From Chryseobacterium culicis (lineage in GTDB: Bacteria > Bacteroidota > Bacteroidia > Flavobacteriales > Weeksellaceae): a stretch of 64,000 nucleotides of DNA. The stretch spans positions 652,665 to 716,664 of the forward strand of contig NZ_PCPP01000001.1 of the NCBI RefSeq assembly GCF_002979755.1, in the 5' to 3' direction. Positions within the stretch are counted from its first letter, which is position 1; each line of letters begins with the position of its first letter. The notes under the pieces are model-generated. The model had not been told where the DNA came from, did no database searches, and saw only the letters and a program-made list of their open reading frames with translations. The position numbers and the translations under genes are program-made. This document shows positions 1-10,068 of this stretch, piece after piece.

Positions 1-33
1 AATTACTTAATTTAATTGATTCAAATATTTAAA

Positions 34-68
34 ATTGAAGGATTCTGTTAATTTTTAAATCCTTCAAT
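34..68 (-). terminator. Likely terminator of thrS
   Basis: An 11-bp perfect inverted repeat (ATTGAAGGATT at 34-44, AATCCTTCAAT at 58-68) with a 13-nt loop lies 16 nt past the thrS stop. On the minus strand the stem is followed by a short T run. The T tract is weak, so termination is inferred from position and stem strength. Confidence 0.55.
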
Positions 69-83
69 CTTTTAATTTTAAAT

Positions 84-2003
84 TTATATGGCTGCTTCTT
101 TTTTGAAGAAAGCAACGAAATCCTCCAGCTTCATCACTCCAAGATCTCCTTCTCCACGTCTTCTTACAGAAATCGTGCCTTCATTTTCCTCATTTTCTCC
201 TACTACAAGCATGAAAGGAATTTTATTCAATTCAGCATCACGGATCTTTTTACCTGTCTTCTCGTTTCTGTCATCAATCTGACCGCTAATATCGTGATTT
301 TCCAAAAATTGTGAAACTTTTTTTGAATAATCTACATATTTTTCACTGATCGGTAGAATAATAAACTGATCCGGGCTCAGCCATAATGGGAAATCTCCTG
401 CTGTATTTTCTAACAAAATAGCAATGAAACGTTCCATAGAACCGAAAGGAGCTCTGTGAATCATTACCGGTCTGTGCTTTTCATTATCATTTCCAATATA
501 ATGAAGATCAAATCTTTCCGGTAAGTTATAATCCACCTGGATAGTTCCCAGCTGCCATTTTCTTCCTAAAGCATCTTTCACCATGAAGTCAAGTTTAGGA
601 CCGTAGAATGCCGCTTCTCCGTATTCTACTACTGTTTTTAAACCTTTCTTCTGAGCTGCATTGATGATCGCACTTTCTGCTTTCTCCCAGTTTTCATCAG
701 AACCGATATATTTTTGTTTGTTTTCAGGATCTCTTAAGGATACCTGAGTTACAAAATCTTCAAAACCTAAAGATTTGAAAACATAAAGGGTAAGATCAAT
801 TACCTTTTCAAATTCTTCAGAAAGCTGATCCGGAGTACAGAAAAGGTGAGCATCATCCTGAGTAAATCCACGAACTCTTGTTAATCCGTGAAGCTCTCCA
901 CTTTGCTCATATCTGTAAACAGTACCGAATTCTGCATATCTCTTAGGCAAATCTCTGTAGCTCCATTGTGAAGTTTTGTAAATTTCACAGTGGTGAGGAC
1001 AGTTCATTGGCTTCAGTAAGAATTCTTCTCCTTCATTAGGCGTTTTAATCGGCTGGAAGCTGTCTTCCCCATACTTATCCCAGTGTCCTGAAGTTACATA
1101 TAATTCTTTCGCTCCGATGTGTGGAGACATTACAAATTCATAACCTCCTTTTTTCTGAGCATCAGAAAGGAAATTTTCTAATTTTCTTCTTAAAGCAGTT
1201 CCTTTTGGTAACCAAAGTGGTAACCCAGCACCTACTTTTTCAGAGAATGCGAATATTCCAAGTTCTTTACCTAATTTTCTGTGGTCTCTTCTTTTAGCTT
1301 CTTCCAGTCTTTCAAGGTATTCAGTAAGGTCTTTCTGCTTAGGGAAAGAAATACCATATACTCTTGTCAATTGAGGATTCTTTTCATTACCTCTCCAGTA
1401 AGCTCCTGCTGCATTTAATATCTTAACCGCTTTTACGATTCCAGTGTTTGGAATGTGACCACCACGGCATAAGTCTGTAAAGTTATCATGCGTTACAAAA
1501 GTGATTTCTCCGTCATTAAGATTTGAAATCAGTTCAACTTTGTAAGGGTTATCGGCATAGGTTTTTAAAGCATCTTCTTTTGAAACCGGATATAAAGAGA
1601 ATGTAGAACCTTTCTTTGCATTTTCAAGGATCTTTTTCTCAATCTTTTCAAAATCTTTTTCAGATAAGCTTTCATCCCCGAAATCCACGTCATAGTAGAA
1701 TCCGCTTTCAATAGCAGGACCGATCGTCAACTTAGCATTAGGATAAAACTCAAGGATTGCCTGCGCCAAAAGGTGGGCAGAAGAGTGCCAGAAAGCCTTC
1801 TTTCCAAGATCATCATTCCAAGTCAAAAGCTGTACCGTGGAATCCGTGGTTATAGGTGTGGTCGTTTCTACTTGTTGGTCATTAACGATTGCGGAAATGG
1901 TATTTCTAGCCAATCCCTCGCTTATAGATTTTGCCACATCTAGAGCAGTAACTGCTCCTTCGAATTCTTTGACACTATTGTCTGGAAGTGTAATTTTTAT
2001 CAT
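84..2003 (-). CDS. thrS: Threonyl-tRNA synthetase
   Basis: Class II aminoacyl-tRNA synthetase that charges tRNA-Thr in the cytoplasm. The 639-aa length is normal for bacterial ThrRS. Domains in order: TGS domain (about 1-62); editing domain with HSSAH near residue 73 and CRGGH near 182; catalytic core with the zinc-site motif NCPHHC near 335, motif 2 around [11 protein letters not shown] near 366, and motif 3 GSMERF near 523; then a C-terminal anticodon-binding domain. The ATG is 25 nt from a TAnnTTTG-type -7 element on the minus strand (2028-2035), which supports this start. No translation-factor gene follows within the window, and the neighbouring M19 peptidase is divergent, so it appears to be a single-gene unit. 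All expected motifs are intact. Confidence 0.98.
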   Translation of the reverse strand: MIKITLPDNSVKEFEGAVTALDVAKSISEGLARNTISAIVNDQQVETTTPITTDSTVQLLTWNDDLGKKAFWHSSAHLLAQAILEFYPNAKLTIGPAIESGFYYDVDFGDESLSEKDFEKIEKKILENAKKGSTFSLYPVSKEDALKTYADNPYKVELISNLNDGEITFVTHDNFTDLCRGGHIPNTGIVKAVKILNAAGAYWRGNEKNPQLTRVYGISFPKQKDLTEYLERLEEAKRRDHRKLGKELGIFAFSEKVGAGLPLWLPKGTALRRKLENFLSDAQKKGGYEFVMSPHIGAKELYVTSGHWDKYGEDSFQPIKTPNEGEEFLLKPMNCPHHCEIYKTSQWSYRDLPKRYAEFGTVYRYEQSGELHGLTRVRGFTQDDAHLFCTPDQLSEEFEKVIDLTLYVFKSLGFEDFVTQVSLRDPENKQKYIGSDENWEKAESAIINAAQKKGLKTVVEYGEAAFYGPKLDFMVKDALGRKWQLGTIQVDYNLPERFDLHYIGNDNEKHRPVMIHRAPFGSMERFIAILLENTAGDFPLWLSPDQFIILPISEKYVDYSKKVSQFLENHDISGQIDDRNEKTGKKIRDAELNKIPFMLVVGENEENEGTISVRRRGEGDLGVMKLEDFVAFFKKEAAI

Positions 2004-2027
2004 TGTTTACTAAGAAATTTTAAGAGG

Positions 2028-2035
2028 CAAAAATA
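2028..2035 (-). promoter_or_regulatory. -7 promoter element of thrS
   Basis: The minus strand reads TATTTTTG, a full match to the Bacteroidota TAnnTTTG element, 25 nt before the thrS ATG. I did not identify a -33 TTG with good spacing. Confidence 0.5.
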
Positions 2036-2247
2036 CGGAATTTTTAGATAAAATACTATATTAGCATATATTTAGAATGAGAATTAATATTAAAAATGAA
2101 AAAGACGAGGGTGGTTTTTGTCTCATAGAATTCCATATTCACTTTATCCCAGAAAAATACTTTAGAATTTTCGGGTATTTATTTTCTTAGTAATAAAGCT
2201 CATTTTCTTTTCGAAAGTATTTAAAAACAAACCAATTACAATTCAAT

Positions 2248-3222
2248 ATGAATACGATAAATGTAGATTTGCACTGCGACTTATTATGTTATTTACTTGA
2301 GCCGGGCTCATTAATTGATGATAAAGAACTTGGTTGTTCACTTCCTTATTTAAAAGAAGGAAATGTGAAGCTTCAGGTGATGGCTATATACTCATCAACA
2401 GGTGAAAATAGTACTGTTTACGGTGCTAAACAGAGCGAAATATTTTCAAATCTCCTGCAAAATGAAAACTTTTTCTTATTTGAAGGGGAAAACTATAAAA
2501 ATACCGATAATACAGGCAAAGTAGGAGTTATTGCTTCTATTGAAAACGCATCTGGCTTTTGTAGTGAAGATGAAACCTTAGAATCTGGCTTTAAAAATCT
2601 GGAAGCGATCATTGAAAAAACACAGCGAATTCTTTACCTGGGAATAACCCATCATACTGAAAACCGCTTTGGAGGAGGAAATAATTCTGATGTTGGACTG
2701 AAAGAGGATGGAAAAGTTCTGCTTGATTACTTTTCAGAAAAAAATATTGCCATTGATCTGGCTCATACCAGTGATCAGCTTGCCTATGGAATTCTTAATT
2801 ATATAGACCAAAAAAATTATAAGATCCCTATTATAGCAAGCCATTCTAACTATAGGCCTGTACATGACAAAAAAAGAAATCTTCCTGATGAACTGGCAAA
2901 AGAAGTCATTAGAAGGAAAGGATTAATTGGACTCAATTTTATCCGTAACTGTATTGATGAGAAAAATCCTGAGGTACTATATGAACATATTCAATATGGT
3001 CTTGATTTAGGAGGAGAAGATTTTATTGCCTATGGTGCTGATTTTTTCTTTTGCAAAAACCATCCGGACAAATCCCGTCATCCTTTCTTTTTTGAAGGAT
3101 ATGATGATGCATCTGCTTTTAATTCCATCAACAAAGAAATTGAAAAGCGCTTTTCTTCCGAATTGGTAGAAAAGATCAGCCATAAAAATGCTTTGAATTT
3201 TATAGAGCATCTGTATAAATAA
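2248..3222 (+). CDS. Membrane dipeptidase (peptidase family M19)
   Basis: Zinc-dependent dipeptidase of the M19/renal dipeptidase family, 324 aa. Visible family motifs are the N-terminal metal site DLHCDL (residues 7-12), the bridging Glu region SIENASG near 96, HHTENRFGGG near 134, IDLAHTSD near 170, and IIASHSNYRPVHDKKRN near 198, which carries the second His ligands and the substrate-binding stretch. I see no signal peptide, so a cytoplasmic location is more likely than the classical membrane-anchored form. Members of the family hydrolyse dipeptides, sometimes with D-residues; the substrate here is not predictable. It is a single gene divergent from thrS and followed by a large palindromic repeat. 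Confidence 0.9.
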   Translation: MNTINVDLHCDLLCYLLEPGSLIDDKELGCSLPYLKEGNVKLQVMAIYSSTGENSTVYGAKQSEIFSNLLQNENFFLFEGENYKNTDNTGKVGVIASIENASGFCSEDETLESGFKNLEAIIEKTQRILYLGITHHTENRFGGGNNSDVGLKEDGKVLLDYFSEKNIAIDLAHTSDQLAYGILNYIDQKNYKIPIIASHSNYRPVHDKKRNLPDELAKEVIRRKGLIGLNFIRNCIDEKNPEVLYEHIQYGLDLGGEDFIAYGADFFFCKNHPDKSRHPFFFEGYDDASAFNSINKEIEKRFSSELVEKISHKNALNFIEHLYK

Positions 3223-3252
3223 ACTATTCTTGTTTGATTGCATCAAAGCATA

Positions 3253-3411
3253 ATTAACAGGTCGCTCCTCCGGAGCTTTATTTTCACGGTGACTTCATAA
3301 TGTCTATTAACAGAAGATCCCGATGGGATCATACCAGCTCCAATAGGAGCTAATTGTTAATAGAAAGTATTTGGTTTTAAAATTAGAGCTCTGGAGGAGT
3401 GACCTGTTAAT
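3253..3411 (+). repeat. Composite palindromic repeat with branched fold
   Basis: A 159-bp element follows the M19 gene. Its outer arms (3253-3284 and 3380-3411) pair over about 28 bp, starting with a perfect 11-bp ATTAACAGGTC/GACCTGTTAAT. An inner stem TCTATTAACA (3303-3312)/TGTTAATAGA (3355-3364) encloses two hairpins: GATCCC-gat-GGGATC (3316-3330) and AGCTCC-aata-GGAGCT (3336-3351). Three imperfect positions in the outer arms (3264/3400, 3272/3392, 3278/3386) are G-U pairs if the plus strand is transcribed. The layout resembles dispersed REP/BIME-like elements of flavobacteria. No coding capacity is evident. Confidence 0.65.
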
Positions 3412-3508
3412 ACCTAATGATAAGATAAAAAATGTTTTTTATATGTTTTATTTTAGATTAAATAAAGTATTGTAAAATATTGTAATATAGCATATTATGT
3501 GTTTTTAT

Positions 3509-5053
3509 TTAATGTTTTCTTTTGTACTTTACTTTCTGCTTGATAATCTCAATCACGTCAACATGTTGCACTTTAGATTTAATCCATCCATGAATATCAA
3601 TATAGAATAATGAACGACGGTAATATTCATTATTGGAAAACTCTTCCAGCTTTTTATCAAAGCTTTCAAATGCTTTCTGTCTTTGATCCGGCACCTGATT
3701 ATTAAGGTTCTTAAAAAACTGAATGCTTTCAAAATGGAACTCTTCCGGTTTTTTCATTTTCCTGGCAAACTTTAAAGTAGAGGCAATAAATTCATCATAG
3801 TCTTCATCATTTCCCGACTCATATTTGGCCATTAAAATTAAAATCCGGGTATGAAATAATAGATCTTCCTGTACATTTCCCTTAGATTCTATAACCCTCA
3901 TGGAATATTCAATCGATTTGTCAAACATTTTACTGCCGAAGAACATAGCGGCCATTTTCAGATAGAGAATCATGAAATGGTGCTCATCAATTCTTTCTCT
4001 GAGTTTTTCCATTTTTAATTCTACCTCAGGAATAAGCTTTGTTCCGGTAAAAAATTCCCCTTTTACAAAGTGAATATTCATTAGCGTATTATAATGGGTA
4101 AGGAAAATAAGAGATTGAAGGTTTTCATTCTGTACAAAATTCTCTGCATGTACCATTGTATTAAAATTCTCAAAATGCTCTTCCAGAATATCAATATTTC
4201 CATACAGGAAAAGAATCTTCAGCAGATAAGTATTTCCTTTAATATACCAGACAGGGTGACTGTAGATCATCTCGGGTTTTTTATGAAAAAGATCTACCCA
4301 TTGATAGGCATATTTCAGGGTGTATTTGTAGTCCTGTAAAAGCTGGTTTTTCCAGACATGGGCTTTGTAATACCATAGTTTTTCCGTGAAATTCAGTTTC
4401 TCAGGGTTGATGTTTTTAATCTCAGCATTGAAAATATCCATAACTTCTTGCCGATCTGTATCATTTTTTACATAGCCATGAGTCAGCATTTCACTGTATA
4501 ATTTCAGCGAAAGATTAGATAGTTTTGTCGTATAGCGGTTCTGTTTGCTAATCTCCTGAGATTGCTTGATCAATTCTTCGGCACGGCCTTCAATACTTCG
4601 TGTAATAAATTGTGATTCAATTACTTTTTCAAGATCTATAATTTCAGAAGCAATACTTTTTTCATCCAGTTCCAGTGCAGATTGTTTGGTTTTGTCTAAT
4701 ATTTTTAAAGCCTGTTTGTAAAGTCCTTTCTGATAAAGGATATTGGCAAAATCTAATTGCTCCCGAAGCTGGATTCTGTAGTTCTGATGGCTCGGGTTCA
4801 TGCGGAGACTCACCAGGATTTGTTTATAAAGATGGGCTTTAAGGTTGGAAAGCTGTTGTTTCGTAGAAATTTTCTTCTCAATAATCACACTTTCATCGTA
4901 TTCCTTCATTTTATCCATCTCAGAAAATAGTAAAAGAAATTTGGCATCTACATTAATTCCGAGACGGTTTACGTAGAGCTTAAACTGTCTTTTTTCAGAG
5001 GTGGTCAATGACTTTACCAATACAAACAAAAAATCTTTCTGCAATTCTGCCAT
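3509..5053 (-). CDS. Conserved helical protein of unknown function
   Basis: A 514-aa protein with no signal peptide and no membrane segment. It is rich in Leu, Lys, Glu, Tyr and Phe, with amphipathic helices through most of its length, including stretches such as ALKILDKTKQSALELDEKS that look like TPR/helical-hairpin repeats. The N-terminus (LVKSLTTSEKRQFKLYVNRLG) is a short conserved-looking block I cannot assign to a named family. No catalytic motif is visible. It is divergent from leuA across 148 bp and is probably a single-gene unit. An intracellular scaffold-like or regulatory helical-repeat protein is possible, but that is inference. Confidence 0.85.
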   Translation of the reverse strand: MAELQKDFLFVLVKSLTTSEKRQFKLYVNRLGINVDAKFLLLFSEMDKMKEYDESVIIEKKISTKQQLSNLKAHLYKQILVSLRMNPSHQNYRIQLREQLDFANILYQKGLYKQALKILDKTKQSALELDEKSIASEIIDLEKVIESQFITRSIEGRAEELIKQSQEISKQNRYTTKLSNLSLKLYSEMLTHGYVKNDTDRQEVMDIFNAEIKNINPEKLNFTEKLWYYKAHVWKNQLLQDYKYTLKYAYQWVDLFHKKPEMIYSHPVWYIKGNTYLLKILFLYGNIDILEEHFENFNTMVHAENFVQNENLQSLIFLTHYNTLMNIHFVKGEFFTGTKLIPEVELKMEKLRERIDEHHFMILYLKMAAMFFGSKMFDKSIEYSMRVIESKGNVQEDLLFHTRILILMAKYESGNDEDYDEFIASTLKFARKMKKPEEFHFESIQFFKNLNNQVPDQRQKAFESFDKKLEEFSNNEYYRRSLFYIDIHGWIKSKVQHVDVIEIIKQKVKYKRKH

Positions 5054-5165
5054 TGTAAATTTTTAGAAATTAAATTATTGATTAACAAATAAATACGTCT
5101 ATTTTTTCAGCTATTGAATATTGTAATTTTCAGAAAAAATGAAAATGAAAAAATATTGCAAGCTG

Positions 5166-5173
5166 TAGTTTTG
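5166..5173 (+). promoter_or_regulatory. Candidate -7 element of the leu operon
   Basis: TAGTTTTG matches TAnnTTTG and lies 28 nt before the leuA ATG. No clear -33 TTG at the usual 17-23 nt spacing was found, and no leader peptide or attenuator is evident between 5054 and 5201. Confidence 0.4.
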
Positions 5174-5201
5174 AGCCAAAATTAAGTAAAAAACTTCATT
5201 T

Positions 5202-6365
5202 ATGAATTCCGAAAAAATTGAAATTTTTGATACGACACTGAGAGATGGGGAGCAGGTTCCGGGGTGCAAACTGAATACGGAACAAAAGCTGATTATTGCT
5301 GAAAGGCTTGATGAATTAGGAATTGATATCATTGAAGCAGGATTTCCAATTTCCAGTCCTGGAGATTTTGAATCTGTTTCAGAAATTTCAAAACTGGTAA
5401 GAAATGCTAAGGTTTGCGGACTGACGAGAGCGAATAAAAAGGATATTGATACAGCGGCAGAGGCACTGAAGTTTGCAAAGAGACCAAGAATACATACCGG
5501 GATCGGTACTTCTGATTCTCATATTAAATACAAATTCAACTCCACAAGAGAGGATATTATTGAAAGAGCTGCCGAAGCGGTAAGATATGCCAAAACGTAT
5601 GTGGAAGATGTAGAATTTTATGCTGAAGATGCCGGAAGAACAGACAATGAATATCTGGCGCAGGTTTGCGAGGCTGTTATCAAAGCAGGAGCCACTGTCT
5701 TAAATATTCCTGATACAACAGGGTATTGTCTCCCTGAAGAATATGGTCAGAAAATAAAATACCTGAGAGAAAATGTAAAAGGGATTGAAAAAGCAGTGCT
5801 TTCTTGTCATTGTCATAATGATCTTGGACTGGCTACTGCGAATTCCATTGCGGGAGCGATTAACGGAGCCCGCCAGATTGAATGTACGATCAATGGACTG
5901 GGAGAAAGAGCGGGTAATACGGCGTTGGAAGAAGTGGTTATGATTTTAAAACAGCATAAAGATTTGCATCTTCATACCGATGTCAATTCCAGAATGCTGA
6001 ATGAAATGAGTACAATGGTGTCTGATCTGATGGGAATGTCTGTGCAGCCAAACAAAGCTATTGTAGGAGCTAATGCCTTTGCTCACAGCTCAGGAATTCA
6101 TCAGGATGGCGTGATTAAAAACAGAGAAACTTATGAAATTATTGATCCTGCAGAAGTAGGGGTAAATGCTTCTTCAATTATTCTTACTGCCAGAAGCGGC
6201 CGTTCAGCCTTGGCTTACCGTTTCAAACATATTGGATATGAGGTTACCAAAAATGAATTGGATTATCTGTATCAGGAGTTTTTAAAAATTGCAGATCTTA
6301 AAAAAGAAATAGGAAATGATGATCTGAGCCTGATGATGGATTCTTTCAGTAGAAAAATAGGATAG
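5202..6365 (+). CDS. leuA: 2-isopropylmalate synthase, short form
   Basis: First committed step of leucine synthesis: condensation of acetyl-CoA with 2-oxoisovalerate. The protein is 387 aa and is essentially only the HMGL-like TIM barrel: [12 protein letters not shown] near residue 9 (metal and substrate site), [15 protein letters not shown] near 204 (metal-binding His pair), [13 protein letters not shown] near 231 and HSSGIHQDG near 295. It ends about 120-150 residues before the end of a standard LeuA, so the C-terminal LeuA regulatory domain that senses leucine is absent. The DRE-TIM barrel family also includes homocitrate and citramalate synthases; linkage to leuC, leuD and leuB favours isopropylmalate. 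First gene of the operon, 28 nt upstream of leuC. Confidence 0.92.
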   Translation: MNSEKIEIFDTTLRDGEQVPGCKLNTEQKLIIAERLDELGIDIIEAGFPISSPGDFESVSEISKLVRNAKVCGLTRANKKDIDTAAEALKFAKRPRIHTGIGTSDSHIKYKFNSTREDIIERAAEAVRYAKTYVEDVEFYAEDAGRTDNEYLAQVCEAVIKAGATVLNIPDTTGYCLPEEYGQKIKYLRENVKGIEKAVLSCHCHNDLGLATANSIAGAINGARQIECTINGLGERAGNTALEEVVMILKQHKDLHLHTDVNSRMLNEMSTMVSDLMGMSVQPNKAIVGANAFAHSSGIHQDGVIKNRETYEIIDPAEVGVNASSIILTARSGRSALAYRFKHIGYEVTKNELDYLYQEFLKIADLKKEIGNDDLSLMMDSFSRKIG

Positions 6366-6393
6366 GTTTGATTTAAATCAAGATAAAAGTAAA

Positions 6394-7782
6394 ATGAACA
6401 ACAATAAAAAGACGCTTTTTGATAAAGTATGGGACGCTCACGTGGTAGAAACCATTCCTGACGGACCTCAGATCATTTATATAGACAAACATCTTATTCA
6501 TGAGGTAACCAGTCCTCAGGCTTTTGCGGAACTTGAATCCAGAAATCTGGAAATTTTCAGACCGGAACAGATTGTAGCCACTGCAGATCACAATGTACCT
6601 ACATTGCATCAGGAACAGCCTATTAAAGATGAACTTTCAAGAAATCAGGTAGAGCAGCTTACGGAAAACTGTAAGAAAAATAATATTGAACTTTTCGGAT
6701 TGGGACATCAATATCAGGGAATTGTTCATATCATCGCTCCGGAATTAGGGATTACCCAGCCGGGAATGAGTATTGTCTGCGGAGATAGCCATACCTCTAC
6801 CCATGGAGCATTTGGATCTATTGCTTTTGGAATCGGAACAAGTCAGGTTGCCCAGGTATTTGCAAGCCAGTGTTTGTTGCTTAACAAGCCAAAATCCATG
6901 AGAGTAACCGTTAATGGGACACTGAATGAAAATGTTCAGCCTAAAGATGTTATTCTTTATATCATTTCAAAAATAGGAACCGATGGCGGAACAGGATATT
7001 TCTGTGAATATGCAGGAAATGTGTTCGAAGAAATGTCGATGGAAGGAAGAATGACCGTCTGCAATATGAGTATTGAAATGGGTGCCAGAGGCGGAATGAT
7101 TGCTCCTGATGAAACTACTTTTGAATATGTACAAGGGAGAAAATTTGCGCCCAAAGGAGAAGACTGGAATGAAAAAGTAGCCTATTGGAGCACTCTGAAA
7201 ACAGATGAAGGGGCTGTATTTGATGAGGAACTTAGCTTTGATGCTTCAGATATCTATCCAATGATTACTTACGGAACCAACCCGGGAATGGGAATTTCAA
7301 TCCGTGAAGTGATTCCGGTACCACAGAATGAATCCGAAGAGAAAGCTTTGAAATATATGGGACTGGAAGCTGGACAGGCTGTGAACAGCATCAAGGTTAA
7401 TTATGTTTTCATAGGAAGTTGTACCAATGCACGAATAGAGGATTTCCGTTCTGCGGCTCAATATATCAAAGGAAAAAGCAAATCTGAGGCTGTAAAAGCT
7501 CTGATTGTTCCCGGATCTCAGCAGGTTGTTAAGCAGATTTACGCAGAAGGATTGGATAAAATATTCAATGAGGCGGGGTTTCAGATTCGTCAGCCGGGAT
7601 GTTCAGCATGTCTGGCGATGAATGATGATAAAATTCCGGAAGGGGAATATTGTGTTTCCACTTCCAACAGAAACTTTGAAGGCAGGCAGGGACAAGGTTC
7701 AAGAACCATTCTTGCCAGTCCGCTTACCGCAGCAAAAGCAGCCATAGAAGGTAAAATTTCAGCTTTTGAAAGTGTAAACTAA
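6394..7782 (+). CDS. leuC: 3-isopropylmalate dehydratase large subunit
   Basis: Aconitase-superfamily large subunit that, with LeuD, isomerises 2- to 3-isopropylmalate using a [4Fe-4S] cluster. At 462 aa it has the usual LeuC length. Visible motifs are [10 protein letters not shown] near residue 60, [14 protein letters not shown] near 129, [13 protein letters not shown] near 343 (first cluster Cys) and [12 protein letters not shown] near 403 (CxxC, the other two cluster ligands). It is separated from leuD by 221 bp holding a palindromic repeat, an unusual gap for two subunits of one enzyme. Confidence 0.97.
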   Translation: MNNNKKTLFDKVWDAHVVETIPDGPQIIYIDKHLIHEVTSPQAFAELESRNLEIFRPEQIVATADHNVPTLHQEQPIKDELSRNQVEQLTENCKKNNIELFGLGHQYQGIVHIIAPELGITQPGMSIVCGDSHTSTHGAFGSIAFGIGTSQVAQVFASQCLLLNKPKSMRVTVNGTLNENVQPKDVILYIISKIGTDGGTGYFCEYAGNVFEEMSMEGRMTVCNMSIEMGARGGMIAPDETTFEYVQGRKFAPKGEDWNEKVAYWSTLKTDEGAVFDEELSFDASDIYPMITYGTNPGMGISIREVIPVPQNESEEKALKYMGLEAGQAVNSIKVNYVFIGSCTNARIEDFRSAAQYIKGKSKSEAVKALIVPGSQQVVKQIYAEGLDKIFNEAGFQIRQPGCSACLAMNDDKIPEGEYCVSTSNRNFEGRQGQGSRTILASPLTAAKAAIEGKISAFESVN

Positions 7783-7802
7783 AAGTAATTTTAAATTATG
7801 TT

Positions 7803-7980
7803 TAAACCACAAAGACACAAAAGGTTGTAACGCTTACGTAAGAAGAAGTTATCATTGGCTTGCATAACAAGAGCACTTAAGCTTTTTGAAAATCTTTGAT
7901 TTTCATTCTTATGCGAATTTCTTATATGGGTTCTTTTTATCCTTTCTTAAGTAAACTGAAGTGAAAAAACTTTTGTGGTT
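7803..7980. repeat. Palindromic repeat inside the leu operon
   Basis: The leuC-leuD gap carries inverted terminal words AACCACAAA (7804-7812) and TTTGTGGTT (7972-7980), an inner pair ACTTAAG (7875-7881)/CTTAAGT (7946-7952), and a central hairpin GAAAATC-ttt-GATTTTC (7888-7904). The nested layout and the 'accacaaagacacaaaag' edge resemble dispersed intergenic palindromes of flavobacterial genomes. No ORF in it is convincing. Confidence 0.55.
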
Positions 7981-8003
7981 CAAAGTCTAACAATGTAGAA
8001 TAC

Positions 8004-8612
8004 ATGCAAAAATTAGTTGTTTTAAAATCCCGCGCAGTTCCATTGCCGGCAGAAAATATAGATACAGACCAGATTATTCCGGCTCGATTCCTGAAAAGTA
8101 TAGACAGAAAAGGTTTCGGAGAAAATCTGTTCAGAGACTGGAGGTTCAATATTCATACAGGAGAACCGAATCCTGATTTTGTTTTGAATAATCCTAAATT
8201 CAGTGGTGAAATTTTGGTGGCAGGAAATAATTTCGGGTGTGGAAGCAGCCGTGAACATGCAGCGTGGTCATTAACTGATTATGGTTTCAAAGTAATTATT
8301 TCCAGCTATTTTGCGGATATTTTTAAAGGAAATGCCTTAAATAACGGGCTTCTTCCTGTAAAGGTTTCCGAAGAATTTTTAAAAGAAATCCTAGAAGGAA
8401 TCAATGAAAATCCAGACAATGAAATTGCCATTGATGTGGAATTACAGTCTGTAAGCTTTAAAGATACCACTGAAACTTTCGAAATTGATTCTTACAAAAA
8501 AATATGCCTGTTAAACGGCTATGACGATATTGATTTTCTAATCAGCAGAAAACAAACCATCACAGAATTTGAATTAAAAACACAAAAAGCAAATGAGCAA
8601 CAATTATTTTAA
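8004..8612 (+). CDS. leuD: 3-isopropylmalate dehydratase small subunit
   Basis: Small (swivel-domain) subunit of isopropylmalate isomerase, 202 aa, the usual length. Family motifs are [13 protein letters not shown] near residue 17 and [16 protein letters not shown] near 72, which form the substrate-binding face closing over the LeuC cluster. Its last 20 nt overlap the start of leuB, indicating translational coupling. Confidence 0.97.
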   Translation: MQKLVVLKSRAVPLPAENIDTDQIIPARFLKSIDRKGFGENLFRDWRFNIHTGEPNPDFVLNNPKFSGEILVAGNNFGCGSSREHAAWSLTDYGFKVIISSYFADIFKGNALNNGLLPVKVSEEFLKEILEGINENPDNEIAIDVELQSVSFKDTTETFEIDSYKKICLLNGYDDIDFLISRKQTITEFELKTQKANEQQLF

Positions 8613-9717
8613 AATCGCAGTTCTTCCCGGAGATGGGATTGGCCCGGAAATTATTAGTGAAAGCATTAAAATATTAGATGTTATTGCGGAAGCTTTTCAA
8701 TGTAAATTCCATTTTGACTATGGATTGATCGGGGCAGAAGCTATTTTTAAGACAGGAAATCCTTTGCCTGAGGAGACGTTGAAAATATGTAAAGAATCTG
8801 ATGCCGTACTTTTCGGAGCTATCGGGGATCCGATTTTTGATAACAATCCGGAAGCGAAAGTGAGACCGGAACAAGGATTATTGAAACTACGTAAAGAATT
8901 GGGGTTGTTTGCCAATATCCGTCCCTTGAAAACGTATGCATCATTAATTGATAAAAGTCCGCTTAAAAGAGAGATTATCGAAGGTGCGGATATCCAGATT
9001 TTCAGAGAGCTGGTAAGTGGAATTTATTTTGGTGAAAAATTTACAGACCCGGAAGGAGCCTATGCTTATGATATCTGCAAATACAGCCGTGAAGATATTA
9101 TTCCTATCGCCCATATGGCCTTTCAGGAGGCTCAGAAAAGAAAGAAAAAGCTTACTCTTATTGATAAAGCTAATGTTTTGGACACTTCAAGGTTATGGCG
9201 AAAAATATGTCAGGAAATTGCGCCAGAATATCCGGATGTACAGCTTGATTATATGTTTGTAGATAATGCAGCTATGCAGTTGATCCTTAATCCTAAACAT
9301 TTTGATGTTATTTTGACCGAAAATATGTTTGGCGATATTATTTCTGATGAAGCCAGTGTGATTGGCGGTTCTATCGGACTGCTTCCATCTGCTTCAGTAG
9401 GAGAGAAGAATGCCCTGTTTGAGCCTATCCATGGATCTTATCCACAGGCAAAAGGAAAAGGAATTGCCAACCCTATTGCTTCTATTTTAAGTGTGGCCAT
9501 GATGCTGGATCATCTTAATGTAAAGGCTGCCGCAGATAAATTGAGACAATCTGTAGAACATGCTATTGAAAACAAGTATGTTACCATTGATCTTAATACC
9601 AAACAATATTATTCAACGAGTGAAGTGGGAAGCTTTATCGCTGACCATATCAGATATTCCGAGAAATCATATTACAATTTTGAAAATATCAAGATCGGAA
9701 AATCTACCATTGTATAG
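8593..9717 (+). CDS. leuB: 3-isopropylmalate dehydrogenase
   Basis: NAD-dependent oxidative decarboxylation of 3-isopropylmalate to 4-methyl-2-oxopentanoate. The 374-aa protein has the beta-decarboxylating dehydrogenase fold: [10 protein letters not shown] near residue 11, the [13 protein letters not shown] substrate loop near 98, [13 protein letters not shown] near 135, the acidic metal-site block [20 protein letters not shown] near 243, and [18 protein letters not shown] near 277 for NAD specificity. It overlaps leuD by 20 nt and ends the operon before a clear terminator. Confidence 0.97.
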   Translation: MSNNYFKIAVLPGDGIGPEIISESIKILDVIAEAFQCKFHFDYGLIGAEAIFKTGNPLPEETLKICKESDAVLFGAIGDPIFDNNPEAKVRPEQGLLKLRKELGLFANIRPLKTYASLIDKSPLKREIIEGADIQIFRELVSGIYFGEKFTDPEGAYAYDICKYSREDIIPIAHMAFQEAQKRKKKLTLIDKANVLDTSRLWRKICQEIAPEYPDVQLDYMFVDNAAMQLILNPKHFDVILTENMFGDIISDEASVIGGSIGLLPSASVGEKNALFEPIHGSYPQAKGKGIANPIASILSVAMMLDHLNVKAAADKLRQSVEHAIENKYVTIDLNTKQYYSTSEVGSFIADHIRYSEKSYYNFENIKIGKSTIV

Positions 9718-9750
9718 AAACAAAAAGTTCAGTTAGATAGTTAGAAAGAG

Positions 9751-9790
9751 AAGTTCCGCCTCATATGAGACGGAACTTTTCAATTTTTTA
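9751..9790 (+). terminator. Terminator of the leu operon
   Basis: Stem AAGTTCCG (9751-9758)/CGGAACTT (9771-9778) with a self-complementary inner CTCATATGAG, followed by a T-rich stretch. It is symmetrical enough also to serve the convergent small gene at 9812. Confidence 0.75.
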
Positions 9791-9811
9791 AACCTGTAAG
9801 GGATATTATTC

Positions 9812-9997
9812 TTATTTTTTGGTATTATCCGTTTTTCCTGATTTATTTTTTGAAGACTTTTGAACATCTTCTTTAGCAATATCAGGCGGATTGGTCTTTT
9901 GTGATGCCGCAGGAATATTGGGGAAATCCTGGTTTTGCTTTTGGGTTTCTGCGGTGTTGGCAGATTCTTTCTTTTTGGTGTTTCCTTTTGTATCCAT
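9812..9997 (-). CDS. Small hydrophilic hypothetical protein
   Basis: A 61-aa ORF, very rich in Lys, Asn, Ser, Thr and Gln with no hydrophobic segment, probably disordered. It begins MDTKGNTKKKES and has no recognisable domain. It lies between the leu operon terminator and the DUF4230 gene. Its codon use resembles its neighbours, and low-complexity small proteins of this kind are common in Chryseobacterium, but coding status rests on ORF position only. Confidence 0.55.
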   Translation of the reverse strand: MDTKGNTKKKESANTAETQKQNQDFPNIPAASQKTNPPDIAKEDVQKSSKNKSGKTDNTKK

Positions 9998-10068
9998 GAC
10001 TTTGAATTTTAAATTTCAACAATATGATAGTATCATTCAAAGGGTTTGCCAAACGGAAATATTTTACC

